64,000 nt of DNA from Lachnospiraceae bacterium (GTDB lineage: Bacteria; Bacillota; Clostridia; Lachnospirales; Lachnospiraceae): contig CABJAB010000005.1 of assembly GCA_902363445.1 (NCBI GenBank), positions 248,001 through 312,000 of the forward strand, written 5' to 3'. Under the pieces are notes generated by a model. It was not told where the DNA came from. It saw only the letters and a list, made by a program, of their open reading frames with translations, and did no database searches. The position numbers and the translations under genes were made by a program. Each line of letters begins with the position of its first letter. Positions within the stretch are counted from its first letter, which is position 1. This document shows, piece after piece, positions 1 through 7,588 of the stretch.

Positions 1-34
1 GGAGCTTTTCTAAAATTTGAGCTGGAGGTTTATT

Positions 35-502
35 ATGAAGTTTAAAAATCCTATGCTGATTGTTACAGATATGGAGAAGTCCGCGGCGTTTTATAAAAAG
101 GTGCTGGGGCTGCATGTGATTCTGGACTTTGGTTCAAATATCACGCTGACGGGAGGCGTTTGCCTGCAGACAAAGGAAAGCTGGCTGGAATTTATCCATA
201 GAAGGGAAAATGACATTGTTCTGGGAGGCAATGACTCAGAGCTGTACTTTGAGGAAGATGATTTCGACGGATTGCTTGCAAAACTGGATTCCATGGAGGA
301 GATTCATTATGTACATCCGGCGTGTGAACACAGCTGGGGGCAGAGAGCGGTTCGGATTTATGACCCGGACATGCATATCATTGAGATAGGAGAAAATATA
401 AAAATGGTCTGCCGCCGTTTTTTGGAGAGTGGGCTTACGGAAGAAGAGACAGCGAAAAGAATGGACGTTCCGATGAAATTTGTCCGCGGCTGCAGGAAAT
501 AA
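35..502 (+). CDS. VOC (glyoxalase/bleomycin-resistance fold) family protein
   Basis: A 155-residue protein with a vicinal-oxygen-chelate beginning: MKFKNPMLIVTDMEKSAAFY followed by KKVLGLHV, the usual helix of this fold. The centre has HPACEHSWGQRAVRIYDPDMH and IIEIGE, the metal-side strand pattern of glyoxalase-like proteins. The last ~40 residues (EEETAKRMDVPMKFVRGC) look like a short helix-turn-helix-like tail seen in some Clostridial members. The ATG at 35 is chosen over the upstream TTG at 17 because GGAGG lies 6 bases before it. The substrate is unknown. It may head a small operon with the DUF3788 gene 40 bases downstream. Confidence 0.85.
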   Translation: MKFKNPMLIVTDMEKSAAFYKKVLGLHVILDFGSNITLTGGVCLQTKESWLEFIHRRENDIVLGGNDSELYFEEDDFDGLLAKLDSMEEIHYVHPACEHSWGQRAVRIYDPDMHIIEIGENIKMVCRRFLESGLTEEETAKRMDVPMKFVRGCRK

Positions 503-542
503 TGGCGGAAACATTGGAGTCAGACAGAAGGGAGAGCACAAA

Positions 543-977
543 ATGGAGTGGAATCAGATATATGGTCCGGACAGCCAGCCTGACATGTGCCAGATAACAG
601 ATTATATACAGACGCCTCTCTGGAAAGAGCTGTGCGGATACCTGGAGGACAGTTACGGCGTATCTCCAAAGATTGAATACAGCCGCTGTTCCGGAAAGCC
701 TGGGTGGAATGTGAAGTATAAAAAGAGCGGAAAGGCTCTCTGCACCCTGTATCCGGAGGAGGGCTTTTTTACCTGCATGGTCTCCATTGGCAGGAAAGAG
801 GCCCCGGAGGCGGAGCTTCTGCTTACAGCGTGCACATCTTATGTAAAAGATTTATATGCGGGTGCCAATCCATTTAACGGAAGCAGGTGGCTGATGATAG
901 AGGTAAAAGATTTACAGACCTTGTCAGATGTAAAGGCCCTGATAGGGACCCGCTGCAAGACAGTAAAAAAAGGCTGA
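543..977 (+). CDS. DUF3788 domain-containing protein
   Basis: A 144-residue soluble protein that I recognise as the DUF3788 family: N-terminal WNQIYGPDSQPDMCQITDYI, then KPGWNVKYKKSGKALCTLYP and a final ALIGTRC block. The function of the family is not known to me. An in-frame extension upstream to 480 exists, but the ATG at 543 is preceded by AGGGAGAGC and gives the usual length. It sits 40 bases after the VOC gene and 15 bases before the Cdd1-like gene, so these small genes are probably co-transcribed. Confidence 0.8.
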   Translation: MEWNQIYGPDSQPDMCQITDYIQTPLWKELCGYLEDSYGVSPKIEYSRCSGKPGWNVKYKKSGKALCTLYPEEGFFTCMVSIGRKEAPEAELLLTACTSYVKDLYAGANPFNGSRWLMIEVKDLQTLSDVKALIGTRCKTVKKG

Positions 978-992
978 CAGCGAGGTGAGGAT

Positions 993-1238
993 ATGGGTGA
1001 GCTGAGAAAGATCCCGGGCGTGGGAAAAGAAACGGAAAAAGATCTGCAGATGCTTGGCTATTTTACAGTGGAATCACTTAAGGATCAGGATCCGGAGGCG
1101 ATATATGAGAGGGAGTGTCTGATGAGGGGGTGTCATATTGACCGGTGCCAGCTCTACGTATACCGTTGTGCTGTATACTATGCTTCAAATGAAGGACATG
1201 ACCCGGAAAAGCTTAAATGGTGGAACTGGAAGGATTGA
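993..1238 (+). CDS. Cdd1-like helix-hairpin-helix protein
   Basis: An 81-residue protein starting MGELRKIPGVGKETEKDLQM, a helix-hairpin-helix motif (IPGVGKETEKDL) like those that bind DNA without sequence specificity. The rest (YERECLMRGCHIDRCQLYVYRC) matches the Cdd1 family named after the gene flanking the C. difficile pathogenicity locus. GAGGTGAGG precedes the ATG. Cysteines are frequent (four), but no established metal site is obvious. Its role is unknown; DNA binding is inferred only from the HhH motif. Confidence 0.8.
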   Translation: MGELRKIPGVGKETEKDLQMLGYFTVESLKDQDPEAIYERECLMRGCHIDRCQLYVYRCAVYYASNEGHDPEKLKWWNWKD

Positions 1239-1262
1239 CAGAAGCTTTTGGAGGAATATCCG

Positions 1263-1820
1263 TTGAAGGATTTTAAGAGAGAGAATCTGAGTTTTTCATT
1301 GTGCGGCTTAAACTGCAGGCTTTGCCCCATGTTTCTGTACCATTATTGTCCTGGATGCGGCGGAGGGGAAGGAAACCAGGCATGTGGGGTCGCAAGGTGC
1401 AGTCTGCAGCACGGCAGGGTGGAGTATTGTCATCTGTGCGGGGAGTTCCCCTGTGAAAGGTACGACAGGATAGATGAGTATGATTCCTTTATAACTCATA
1501 GGAACCGGCGGAAGGATATGGAACGTTTTCAGAAAATAGGAGCGGAAGCATACCATTCCGAACAGGTGCAGAAAGCGGAAATCTTGTCGTTTCTGCTGGA
1601 AAATTATAATGATGGCCGCCGCAAGAGCTTTTTTTGCCTGTCGGTCAATCTGCTGGAACTGGAAGATATAAAGGATGTGATGAGGCGGCTGACAGAGGCG
1701 GAAGGACCAGATGTCCGGGGCCTGAAACAGAAAGCAGTTCAGGCGGCAGAGCTGTTTCAGGATATGGCGGAACAGCGGAATCTGGTATTAAAACTGAATA
1801 AGAAGCCCAAGGGAAGATAG
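1263..1820 (+). CDS. DUF3795 cysteine-rich protein
   Basis: A protein of 185 residues from the TTG at 1263, chosen because GGAGG (1250-1254) lies 8 bases upstream; a TTG at 1248 would add five residues. The N-terminal half carries many cysteines in CxxC-like pairs (CGLNCRLCPMF, YHCPGCGGGEG-type spacing, CHLCGEFPCERY), typical of DUF3795 zinc- or iron-binding proteins. The C-terminal half is helical and basic. Biochemical function is unknown. It ends 160 bases before the promoter of the c-di-GMP gene. Confidence 0.75.
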   Translation: MKDFKRENLSFSLCGLNCRLCPMFLYHYCPGCGGGEGNQACGVARCSLQHGRVEYCHLCGEFPCERYDRIDEYDSFITHRNRRKDMERFQKIGAEAYHSEQVQKAEILSFLLENYNDGRRKSFFCLSVNLLELEDIKDVMRRLTEAEGPDVRGLKQKAVQAAELFQDMAEQRNLVLKLNKKPKGR

Positions 1821-1830
1821 CCGCGGTATC

Positions 1831-1874
1831 GGACATGTTCTGTCCTTGATTATCCATGTCAAAAAGTATATACT
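1831..1874 (+). promoter_or_regulatory. Promoter and short palindrome upstream of the c-di-GMP gene
   Basis: TTGATT (1846-1851) and TATACT (1869-1874) are separated by 17 bases. Directly before the -35 is an inverted repeat, GGACA-TGTTC-TGTCC (1831-1845), which could be an operator or a small hairpin. The start codon is about 100 bases downstream. Confidence 0.55.
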
Positions 1875-1981
1875 TAGAGAATATAATTAAGAATGTCTCA
1901 ATGGATATGATGCAGTAGTCCGGAGTGTGAAAGACAGGATAACGGAGCGTCAGGAAAAACTGTTGAGCAAGAGGTACGGAC

Positions 1982-4099
1982 ATGGAGACGGATATCAATG
2001 AAATCAATTCTCTTATTCTGGATGAAACAGAGAACATGATATACATATCGGAACCGGAGACCTATGAAATTGTCTATCTGAACAGGTCTGCCAGAAAAAA
2101 CTTCGGGATAACAGGAGAGGAATGGAAGGGGCAGCCGTGCTATAAGCTGCTTCAGAACCGGGAGTCACCGTGCCCTTTTTGCACAAATGCTATTCTTAAG
2201 AAAGACAAATTTTATATATGGAAGCATTACAATAAGCTTTTGGGACGGCATTACCGCCTGTACGACAAGCTCGTAGAGTTTGGCGGAAGGGAACTGAGAC
2301 TGGAGATCTGTGCGGATGTGACAGAGGCAGAGGCTGTGGCGAGAAATCTGGAGCTTCAGTTGTCCATTGAAGAAACTTTGGTGAAGTGTATCCATACACT
2401 GTCGGATAATCTGGACATGGGAAAAGCGATCAATGAACTGCTTTGCATTATCGGAGAGTTTTATGGGGCAGACAGGTCCTGCTTATTTGAGTATGACAGA
2501 AAAAGGCAGATCATATCCAATACCTACGAGTGGTGCAGAGACGGTGTGCCGTCAGAGATCGATAATCTTCAGAAGCTCCCTCTCCGATCGGCAGAGCCGT
2601 GGCAGGAACTGTTCAGGGAAAAAAGTGAGTTTTATATCGGCCCTGTCTCTAAATGGAAGAAGGATTATCCTGCAGAGTATCAGCTGCTTCAATCGCAGGG
2701 GATAAAAAGCATGATGGCTGTACCGCTCCAGATCGGGGAGAAAAATACCGGATTTATCGGCGTAGAGAATCCATCCCGGGGAACTGAACTCGCGGGGCTT
2801 CTTAAATCAGTATCATATTTTATTCAGAACGATATATCAAAGCGAAAAATGATTGAACGGTTCCGGGAACAGGGACATGTGGATACTCTGACCGGAATTG
2901 GAAACCGTAACCGTTATATGGAGGTCGTCGGACGTCTGCAGAAGGAGTGCCCGGATTCTCTGGGAGTTGTGTTCATTGATATCAACGACTTGAAGCTGGC
3001 GAATGACAGCTACGGGCACGAATATGGGGACAGGATGATCCAAAATGTGGCATATGGGCTGAAGGCCATATTTTCTGAGCATGCGTATCGAATTGGCGGC
3101 GATGAATTTGTCGCGTTGTCCGTAAACGGCAGCAGAGAAGAATTTGATGAGAAGGTACGGCAGCTTCTTCAATATAAGGAGGAGAAAGGAATCTGTGACT
3201 TTTCAATGGGTTCCAACTTTATTGAAGGAGATGTGGACGCAGAGGTTCAGATCGCGAAAAGCGATTACATGATGTACTCTGAAAAACAACTTTACTACAG
3301 CAGGCCGGAAGGCTGCAAGAGCGAACATCATAAAGCCATCGGCAGAGAAATGAGAAGGGAAATCGAGCAGAAAAGCTTTCAGGTGTATCTGCAGCCGCAG
3401 TTCAGACTGAAAGACGGCGTTCTTCACAGTGCGGAGGCGCTGGTGAGGAAAAAGGACCCTGACGGAGGGATTATTTTTCCTGATAAATTTATTTCTCTGT
3501 ACGAAGCGGAGCGGGTTATCCAGCATCTGGATATGTATGTGTTTGAGGAAGCCTGCCGGATCCTGGCAGGCTGGAGGGAGGCGGGTTATTCCTGCGTTCC
3601 CATATCCATAAACTTTTCCCGCATCAGCCTGATGGGGGTGAATGTCGTGAAGAGGCTGGCAGATATCCGGGACCGTTATCAGATCAAACCGGAACTTCTG
3701 GCAATCGAGACGACAGAGAGCATAAATAAGATCAACGCCCACGTTTTGCGGCAGCTGATGCGTGAATTTGCGGAACATGATTTTCGCTTTGTGCTGGATG
3801 ATTTTGGATCTGAGAGCTCTAACCTGGCTATTTTTACGAACATGAATTTTGCTGAACTCAAGCTGGACCGGAGCCTGATCAAAAATATTGATAAAAATGA
3901 GATAGCCTGTCTGGTGGTGGAACATATGATCGCCATGTGCAAAAGTATCGGGAATGTAACATGTGTGGCAGAAGGAATCGAGACAGAAAGGCAGCTGGAG
4001 CTTTTGAAACGGTATTCCTGTGACACTGGACAGGGCTATTTGTTTTCCAAGCCTCTTCCGGAACCGGAATTCCGGGAAAAATATCTGGAAAAGTTGTAA
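1982..4099 (+). CDS. PAS-GAF-GGDEF-EAL cyclic-di-GMP signalling protein
   Basis: A 705-residue soluble protein. Order: PAS-like domain (~15-110, with YEIVYLNRSARKNFGITGEEW), GAF-like domain (~130-280), GGDEF cyclase domain (~290-430, intact GGDEF at 372-376 and IDINDLKLANDSYGHEYGD) and EAL phosphodiesterase domain (~450-700). The EAL part retains EAL (485-487), the ETTES glutamate, DDFGS (606-610) and GxGYLFSKPLP. Both catalytic centres look intact, so it may make and degrade c-di-GMP, with PAS/GAF input selecting the output. No RxxD inhibitory site precedes GGDEF. No transmembrane segment is seen. It is transcribed alone from the 1846 promoter. Confidence 0.9.
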   Translation: METDINEINSLILDETENMIYISEPETYEIVYLNRSARKNFGITGEEWKGQPCYKLLQNRESPCPFCTNAILKKDKFYIWKHYNKLLGRHYRLYDKLVEFGGRELRLEICADVTEAEAVARNLELQLSIEETLVKCIHTLSDNLDMGKAINELLCIIGEFYGADRSCLFEYDRKRQIISNTYEWCRDGVPSEIDNLQKLPLRSAEPWQELFREKSEFYIGPVSKWKKDYPAEYQLLQSQGIKSMMAVPLQIGEKNTGFIGVENPSRGTELAGLLKSVSYFIQNDISKRKMIERFREQGHVDTLTGIGNRNRYMEVVGRLQKECPDSLGVVFIDINDLKLANDSYGHEYGDRMIQNVAYGLKAIFSEHAYRIGGDEFVALSVNGSREEFDEKVRQLLQYKEEKGICDFSMGSNFIEGDVDAEVQIAKSDYMMYSEKQLYYSRPEGCKSEHHKAIGREMRREIEQKSFQVYLQPQFRLKDGVLHSAEALVRKKDPDGGIIFPDKFISLYEAERVIQHLDMYVFEEACRILAGWREAGYSCVPISINFSRISLMGVNVVKRLADIRDRYQIKPELLAIETTESINKINAHVLRQLMREFAEHDFRFVLDDFGSESSNLAIFTNMNFAELKLDRSLIKNIDKNEIACLVVEHMIAMCKSIGNVTCVAEGIETERQLELLKRYSCDTGQGYLFSKPLPEPEFREKYLEKL

Positions 4100-4367
4100 A
4101 AAGACTTGTCTGACGGCGAAAGATTTGTTATAGTGACTACATTGTGGAAAAGGAGGTGGCTTGATGTCGTCTATGCGTTTAAGATAATGGACAATGAACG
4201 GATACTCTCATATCGTGGGGGATTTTTTGTTGTACTTATTTTGCGGATAGGCGAGTCGGGCTGCTTATGCTTTGATTATAGGCGGAGGGCTTTGCTTCCC
4301 GGACGGTGGATGAAGAGGTATATTCTATTTGAGCTTATATTTCTGATAATCGTAAAAATAAGCAGGC
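4100..4367. other. Intergenic stretch without a convincing gene
   Basis: This stretch separates the c-di-GMP gene from the terminator at 4368. A near-perfect ribosome site (AAGGAGGTGGCTTG) precedes an ATG at about 4164, but that frame stops after seven codons. A longer open frame across the region has no protein-like composition. It may be the remnant of a lost gene. Confidence 0.4.
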
Positions 4368-4400
4368 AGACGATCTCAAATAATGAGGTCGTCTATTTTT
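4368..4400 (+). terminator. Intrinsic terminator before repeat copy A
   Basis: An 11-bp stem AGACGATCTCA / TGAGGTCGTCT (one wobble pair) with a five-base loop is followed by ATTTTT. The T-run runs straight into the first bases of repeat copy A. Confidence 0.8.
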
Positions 4401-4401
4401 G

Positions 4402-5192
4402 TATACCCAAGGGCATCCCTTTGAATACCTTTCAAACAATCTTTCTTTGTCTGAATTTACAGGACAGGAGGAAATCCGATTTCATCCAGGCGGCTCGCTG
4501 GCAGCCGTAACCAGAATCTTTACGGTCTCCAGTCGGTCCTTTCCAACTGCCATGGATAAATCGATATTTTTCCATGGCAGATTCCAATAAAAACCTGCAT
4601 GAGATTCGGTTTTTACCTCCCTGCGGCCGGCGAGATCCTGCTAACGCCTTGCGGCGCTCACCTTACGATGAAATCGGATCGTTCCTCCTGCTTTTTCTTC
4701 CGCACCGAAATAAGCGGTCATTTGCCTTGCAAGTTATTGGGGCGGCTCACCGCGGCCCGCTGCCATAAGGCGTGCGGGCCATGTGGATATCCGATTCTTT
4801 TCTGGAATCCAGGAAATGAAATTTGTCCAGTATGGTGTGGCAGGCAGGGCGCCGGCAGAAAGATTCCGGGCCGGCCTAAAGGTGAGCGCCGCAGGGCAGC
4901 GGCCGGTGTTCCCCAGCCGGAGGGAGGCAGAAACGGAAAATCCGGTTCCGTTTCTGAGCGAACAGGAGACAGGAAATCATAAAGATTTCCTGCCGACATG
5001 TGAGCGGTACTGCCGGAGCGGGGATAAAGCGGTTCCTGAATCGCCAGCGAACCGAAATCGTGACGGTCCGGAACTTCTGCCGGCATTTTACCGGAGCTTG
5101 GTCGGCGCTGAATAAAAAAATGATTCCAAAAAGTATTTTATATTATACCCAAGGGCATCCCTCAATACACGCCCTCCGGGCGGCAAGGTATA
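4402..5192 (+). repeat. Dispersed hairpin-rich repeat, copy A (~790 bp)
   Basis: The first of four related non-coding elements, taken as the reference orientation. It begins TATACC and ends GGTATA. Inside, in order: GGCTCGCTGGC (4492-4502); hairpin CTGCCATGGA/TCCATGGCAG (4547-4580); hairpin AAAAACC/GGTTTTT (4589-4614); an arm 4616-4664 that is complementary at 37 of 49 positions to 4879-4927, including a perfect 14-bp pair GCGGCGCTCACCTT/AAGGTGAGCGCCGC; hairpin CAGAAACGGAA/TTCCGTTTCTG; hairpin AGGAAATC/GATTTCCT; and GCCAGCGAACC (5043-5053). The last 49 bases are a separable end module. Open frames inside differ between copies by many amino-acid replacements, so I do not call genes. Confidence 0.9.
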
Positions 5193-5228
5193 ATAACCAT
5201 TATTCTGCATGACCATAGGAGAAATTTT

Positions 5229-6449
5229 ATGTTACAAAATAAAGGTTGGAAAAAGACATTTTTCATCATCGCATTTGGGCAGGCGGTTTCCCTGATCGGA
5301 AGCTCAGCGGTCCAATTTGCGATGATCTGGTGGCTGGCAGAGAGGACTTCTTCGCCTGTCATGATGGGGCTGGCGGGGATCGTAGCGTTCCTCCCAATGA
5401 CGTTTTTGAGCCCCTTTGCGGGAGTGGCCGCGGACCGCTATAACCGAAAAGCCATAAGTATCATATCGGATATGTCCATGGGAATACTGGCTCTTTTGTA
5501 CGCGGTGGTGCTTTATTTTATGGACATTCCCATATGGACCGTGCTGGCGGTCTTATGTGCGCGGGGCGTTGGAAATACCTTTCAGCAGCCGGCTATACAA
5601 TCCATAATCCCGCAGCTGGTGCCGTCCGAACAGCTGGTAAAGGCAAACGGCTGGACCCAGCTCATGACCTCCGGATCATTTATCTTAGGGCCTGTGATCG
5701 GGGCAGCTTTGTATGCCGCAGCGCCGATGTATGTGATCTTGCTCACAGATGTGATCGGAGCGGCATTTGCCAGCGGAGCGCTGGCACTCGTTAAAGTGCC
5801 GAAGCTCCCGCATAAAGAAACAGAAAAGGCGGGCTTTCTGACACAATTCAAGGAGGGGATAGGAGTATACCGGGGGGACAGGAAACTGTTCATGCTGGTG
5901 ACAGCACAGGCCCTGTGCATGTTTTTCTTTGCGCCGCTGTCTACATTTTATCCTCTGATGACGAGCAGCTTCTTTAAGCTGTCCGCTTTCCACGGCAGCG
6001 TTGTGGAGATGGGCTTTGCGGCGGGGATGATGGTGACGGCGCTGCTGTTTGGAAGCGTGCTGAAGGTCAAACATAAGATCGGACTATCCTATGCCGGGCT
6101 GTTCGGTATAGGAATCACTTCCGCGGTATGCGGGCTGGTCCCCCCGGTTTACGCCGGATGGATCGTATTTACCGTGACGTGTTCTTTTATGGGGGCGTTC
6201 GGCAATGTGCATACCATACCGATGACGGCATATATGCAGGAGACTATAGCGCCGGAAAAAATGGGCAGAGCATTCTCCCTGCTCGGACTGATCGGGTCTT
6301 TATCTATGCCGGCGGGACTTCTGGTGGGAAGTCCGATAGCAGAAAAGATAGGGGTACACGCATGGTTCTTTATTTCAGGTGTGGGGATACTTTTGATCGC
6401 AGGCGTAATCGTCGGCATCAACTGGATCCGGGGAAAAAGAGAATATTGA
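5229..6449 (+). CDS. MFS transporter, DHA3-type drug efflux family
   Basis: A 406-residue membrane protein with about 12 hydrophobic segments. The first cytoplasmic loop has GVAADRYNRKAI, the G-x3-D-R-x2-R signature of major facilitator proteins, and the N-terminal pattern (AFGQAVSLIGSSAVQFAMIWW) is that of the DHA3/macrolide-efflux subgroup, which exports drugs by proton exchange. The substrate cannot be told. AGGAG precedes the ATG at 5229. It starts 37 bases after the end of repeat copy A, so the repeat forms its whole upstream region. Confidence 0.88.
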   Translation: MLQNKGWKKTFFIIAFGQAVSLIGSSAVQFAMIWWLAERTSSPVMMGLAGIVAFLPMTFLSPFAGVAADRYNRKAISIISDMSMGILALLYAVVLYFMDIPIWTVLAVLCARGVGNTFQQPAIQSIIPQLVPSEQLVKANGWTQLMTSGSFILGPVIGAALYAAAPMYVILLTDVIGAAFASGALALVKVPKLPHKETEKAGFLTQFKEGIGVYRGDRKLFMLVTAQALCMFFFAPLSTFYPLMTSSFFKLSAFHGSVVEMGFAAGMMVTALLFGSVLKVKHKIGLSYAGLFGIGITSAVCGLVPPVYAGWIVFTVTCSFMGAFGNVHTIPMTAYMQETIAPEKMGRAFSLLGLIGSLSMPAGLLVGSPIAEKIGVHAWFFISGVGILLIAGVIVGINWIRGKREY

Positions 6450-6532
6450 AAACGAGACAGCCTGTATAGGTGAAAGAATGGAAAAGTGAGGAGAAAAGCG
6501 TCTTATGAAGTCAGAGACGGTGCGTTATGCAT

Positions 6533-6584
6533 AGCAAAGGCTATTGCACAGCATCAGTGAATTGATACTTGTATAGCCTTTGCC
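6533..6584 (+). other. Hairpin between the MFS gene and the CD3324-family gene
   Basis: GCAAAGGCTAT and ATAGCCTTTGC form an 11-bp perfect stem around a ~28-base loop. There is no T-run after it, so it is not a standard terminator. It ends about 20 bases before the ribosome site of the next gene and could act on its translation or on mRNA stability. Confidence 0.45.
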
Positions 6585-6613
6585 AATCCTGAAAACAGTT
6601 TAGGAGGAGCATG

Positions 6614-6892
6614 ATGAGCTATATGAAAGCAGCCGATGTGCTGCCAAAAGAATTATTGGATAAGATTCAGGATTACGTGGACGGTGAATACTTATATATC
6701 CCCAGGAAAGAAAACAGCCGGAAATCCTGGGGGGAGAATACCGATGCTAAAAAAGAGATATACCTGAGAAATATGGAAATATACGAGAAATATATGGCGG
6801 AAATGCCAGTGTCCCGATTATCGGAAATCTATTATCTGTCCCCAAAAAGCATACAAAAGATTATTGCAGATATCAAGCGTAAGAGTCAATGA
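6614..6892 (+). CDS. CD3324 family protein
   Basis: A 92-residue protein, MSYMKAADVLPKELLDKIQD onwards, with the conserved YIPRKE block and an C-terminal helix-turn-helix-like stretch (VSRLSEIYYLSPKSIQKII). This matches the CD3324 family of Firmicutes, thought to be DNA-binding because of that segment. The start may be 6611 or 6614 (ATGATG); the second gives better spacing from AGGAGG. A terminator begins at its stop codon, so it is the last gene of its unit. Confidence 0.8.
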   Translation: MSYMKAADVLPKELLDKIQDYVDGEYLYIPRKENSRKSWGENTDAKKEIYLRNMEIYEKYMAEMPVSRLSEIYYLSPKSIQKIIADIKRKSQ

Positions 6893-6936
6893 AAGATATG
6901 CCAGAGAGTGAAAGCTTCTGGCATATCTTTCTTGAT
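6892..6936 (+). terminator. Intrinsic terminator
   Basis: A 14-bp perfect stem AAAGATATGCCAGA / TCTGGCATATCTTT (6892-6905 with 6917-6930) is followed by CTTGATTTT. It starts on the last base of the preceding stop codon. Confidence 0.85.
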
Positions 6937-6986
6937 TTTACGAAAGCGGACTCACCCGCCAGGTTAATTCTGAAACATGTATGCGG

Positions 6987-7016
6987 TTGCGGACGGGGTG
7001 TAACAAAATTTATAAT
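6987..7016 (+). promoter_or_regulatory. Promoter for the RNHCP gene
   Basis: TTGCGG (6987-6992), an 18-base spacer and TATAAT (7011-7016), about 50 bases before the start codon. Confidence 0.5.
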
Positions 7017-7063
7017 GGAATGTAAATAGGAGTCATTTTGACTGGAGAAGGAGCATCAGAGAA

Positions 7064-7450
7064 ATGAAGAAGAAAAAAACGAACTACCGTCGTTCAGCGT
7101 GCATGGAGAACTTTGTCTGCAAAGTGTGTGGAAAGACAGCAGTGCCGGAAGGGGCCGGGAGCCGGCACCGGAATCATTGTCCAGCCTGTCTGTCCAGTCT
7201 GCATGTGGATAATGAACCCGGCGACAGGGCAGCTCATTGCGGCGGAATCATGGATCCGGTAAGCGTATGGGTGAGGGAGGATGGGGAATGGGCGGTTATC
7301 CACAGATGCCGTTCGTGCGGAACCTTAAGCTCTAACCGGATCGCGGCGGATGACGATCCGGTCAAGCTCCTATCCATAGCGGCGAGGCCTCTGGCAAAGC
7401 CGCCGTTTCCACTTGACCGGCTGAAGGATATGCTTGAACGGCATGGATAA
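7064..7450 (+). CDS. RNHCP domain zinc-ribbon protein
   Basis: A 128-residue protein with FVCKVCGK near the N terminus, then SRHRNHCPACLSSLHVD, whose RNHCP core names the family, and HRCRSCGTLSSNRIAADD. The three CxxC pairs suggest zinc-ribbon folding. The function of RNHCP proteins is not established. The basic N-terminal tail before MENFVC could be translated or could be leader, since an ATG at 7103 also exists. A 14-base tandem duplication (CGGCATGGATAAGC, 7439-7466) covers the stop codon. Confidence 0.82.
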   Translation: MKKKKTNYRRSACMENFVCKVCGKTAVPEGAGSRHRNHCPACLSSLHVDNEPGDRAAHCGGIMDPVSVWVREDGEWAVIHRCRSCGTLSSNRIAADDDPVKLLSIAARPLAKPPFPLDRLKDMLERHG

Positions 7451-7588
7451 GCCGGCATGGATAAGCCGCCGTCTGCGGGCTATGAATCTAAATCGCCAAA
7501 CCTGTCATTTTGTGCTATAATTTTCCATAGTATCGATGTACATAGGATTCAAGTAAAACAGATGTTCACAGAAGAGGAAAGATATACC

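Noticed and set aside
2837..3925. Long minus-strand frames opposite the c-di-GMP gene and similar antisense frames elsewhere
   Set aside because: Shadows of real genes with similar base composition; no ribosome sites or recognisable protein features.
4164..4187. Seven-codon frame after a near-perfect ribosome site
   Set aside because: Too short to support as a gene from one sequence; could be chance or a decayed start.
4106..5115. Open reading frames of 60-134 codons in and around repeat copy A, with counterparts in copies B and D
   Set aside because: The counterparts are frameshifted or differ by many replacements; no ribosome sites; the conserved signal is base pairing rather than protein.
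4402..5192. The repeat as an ORF-less group IIC intron, suggested by the terminator-adjacent sites and a GAGC...GGTTC stretch near 5003-5036
   Set aside because: The stretch does not fold like domain V (the pairs after GAGC fail), it changes without compensation in copy B, and the ends are not GTGYG and AY.
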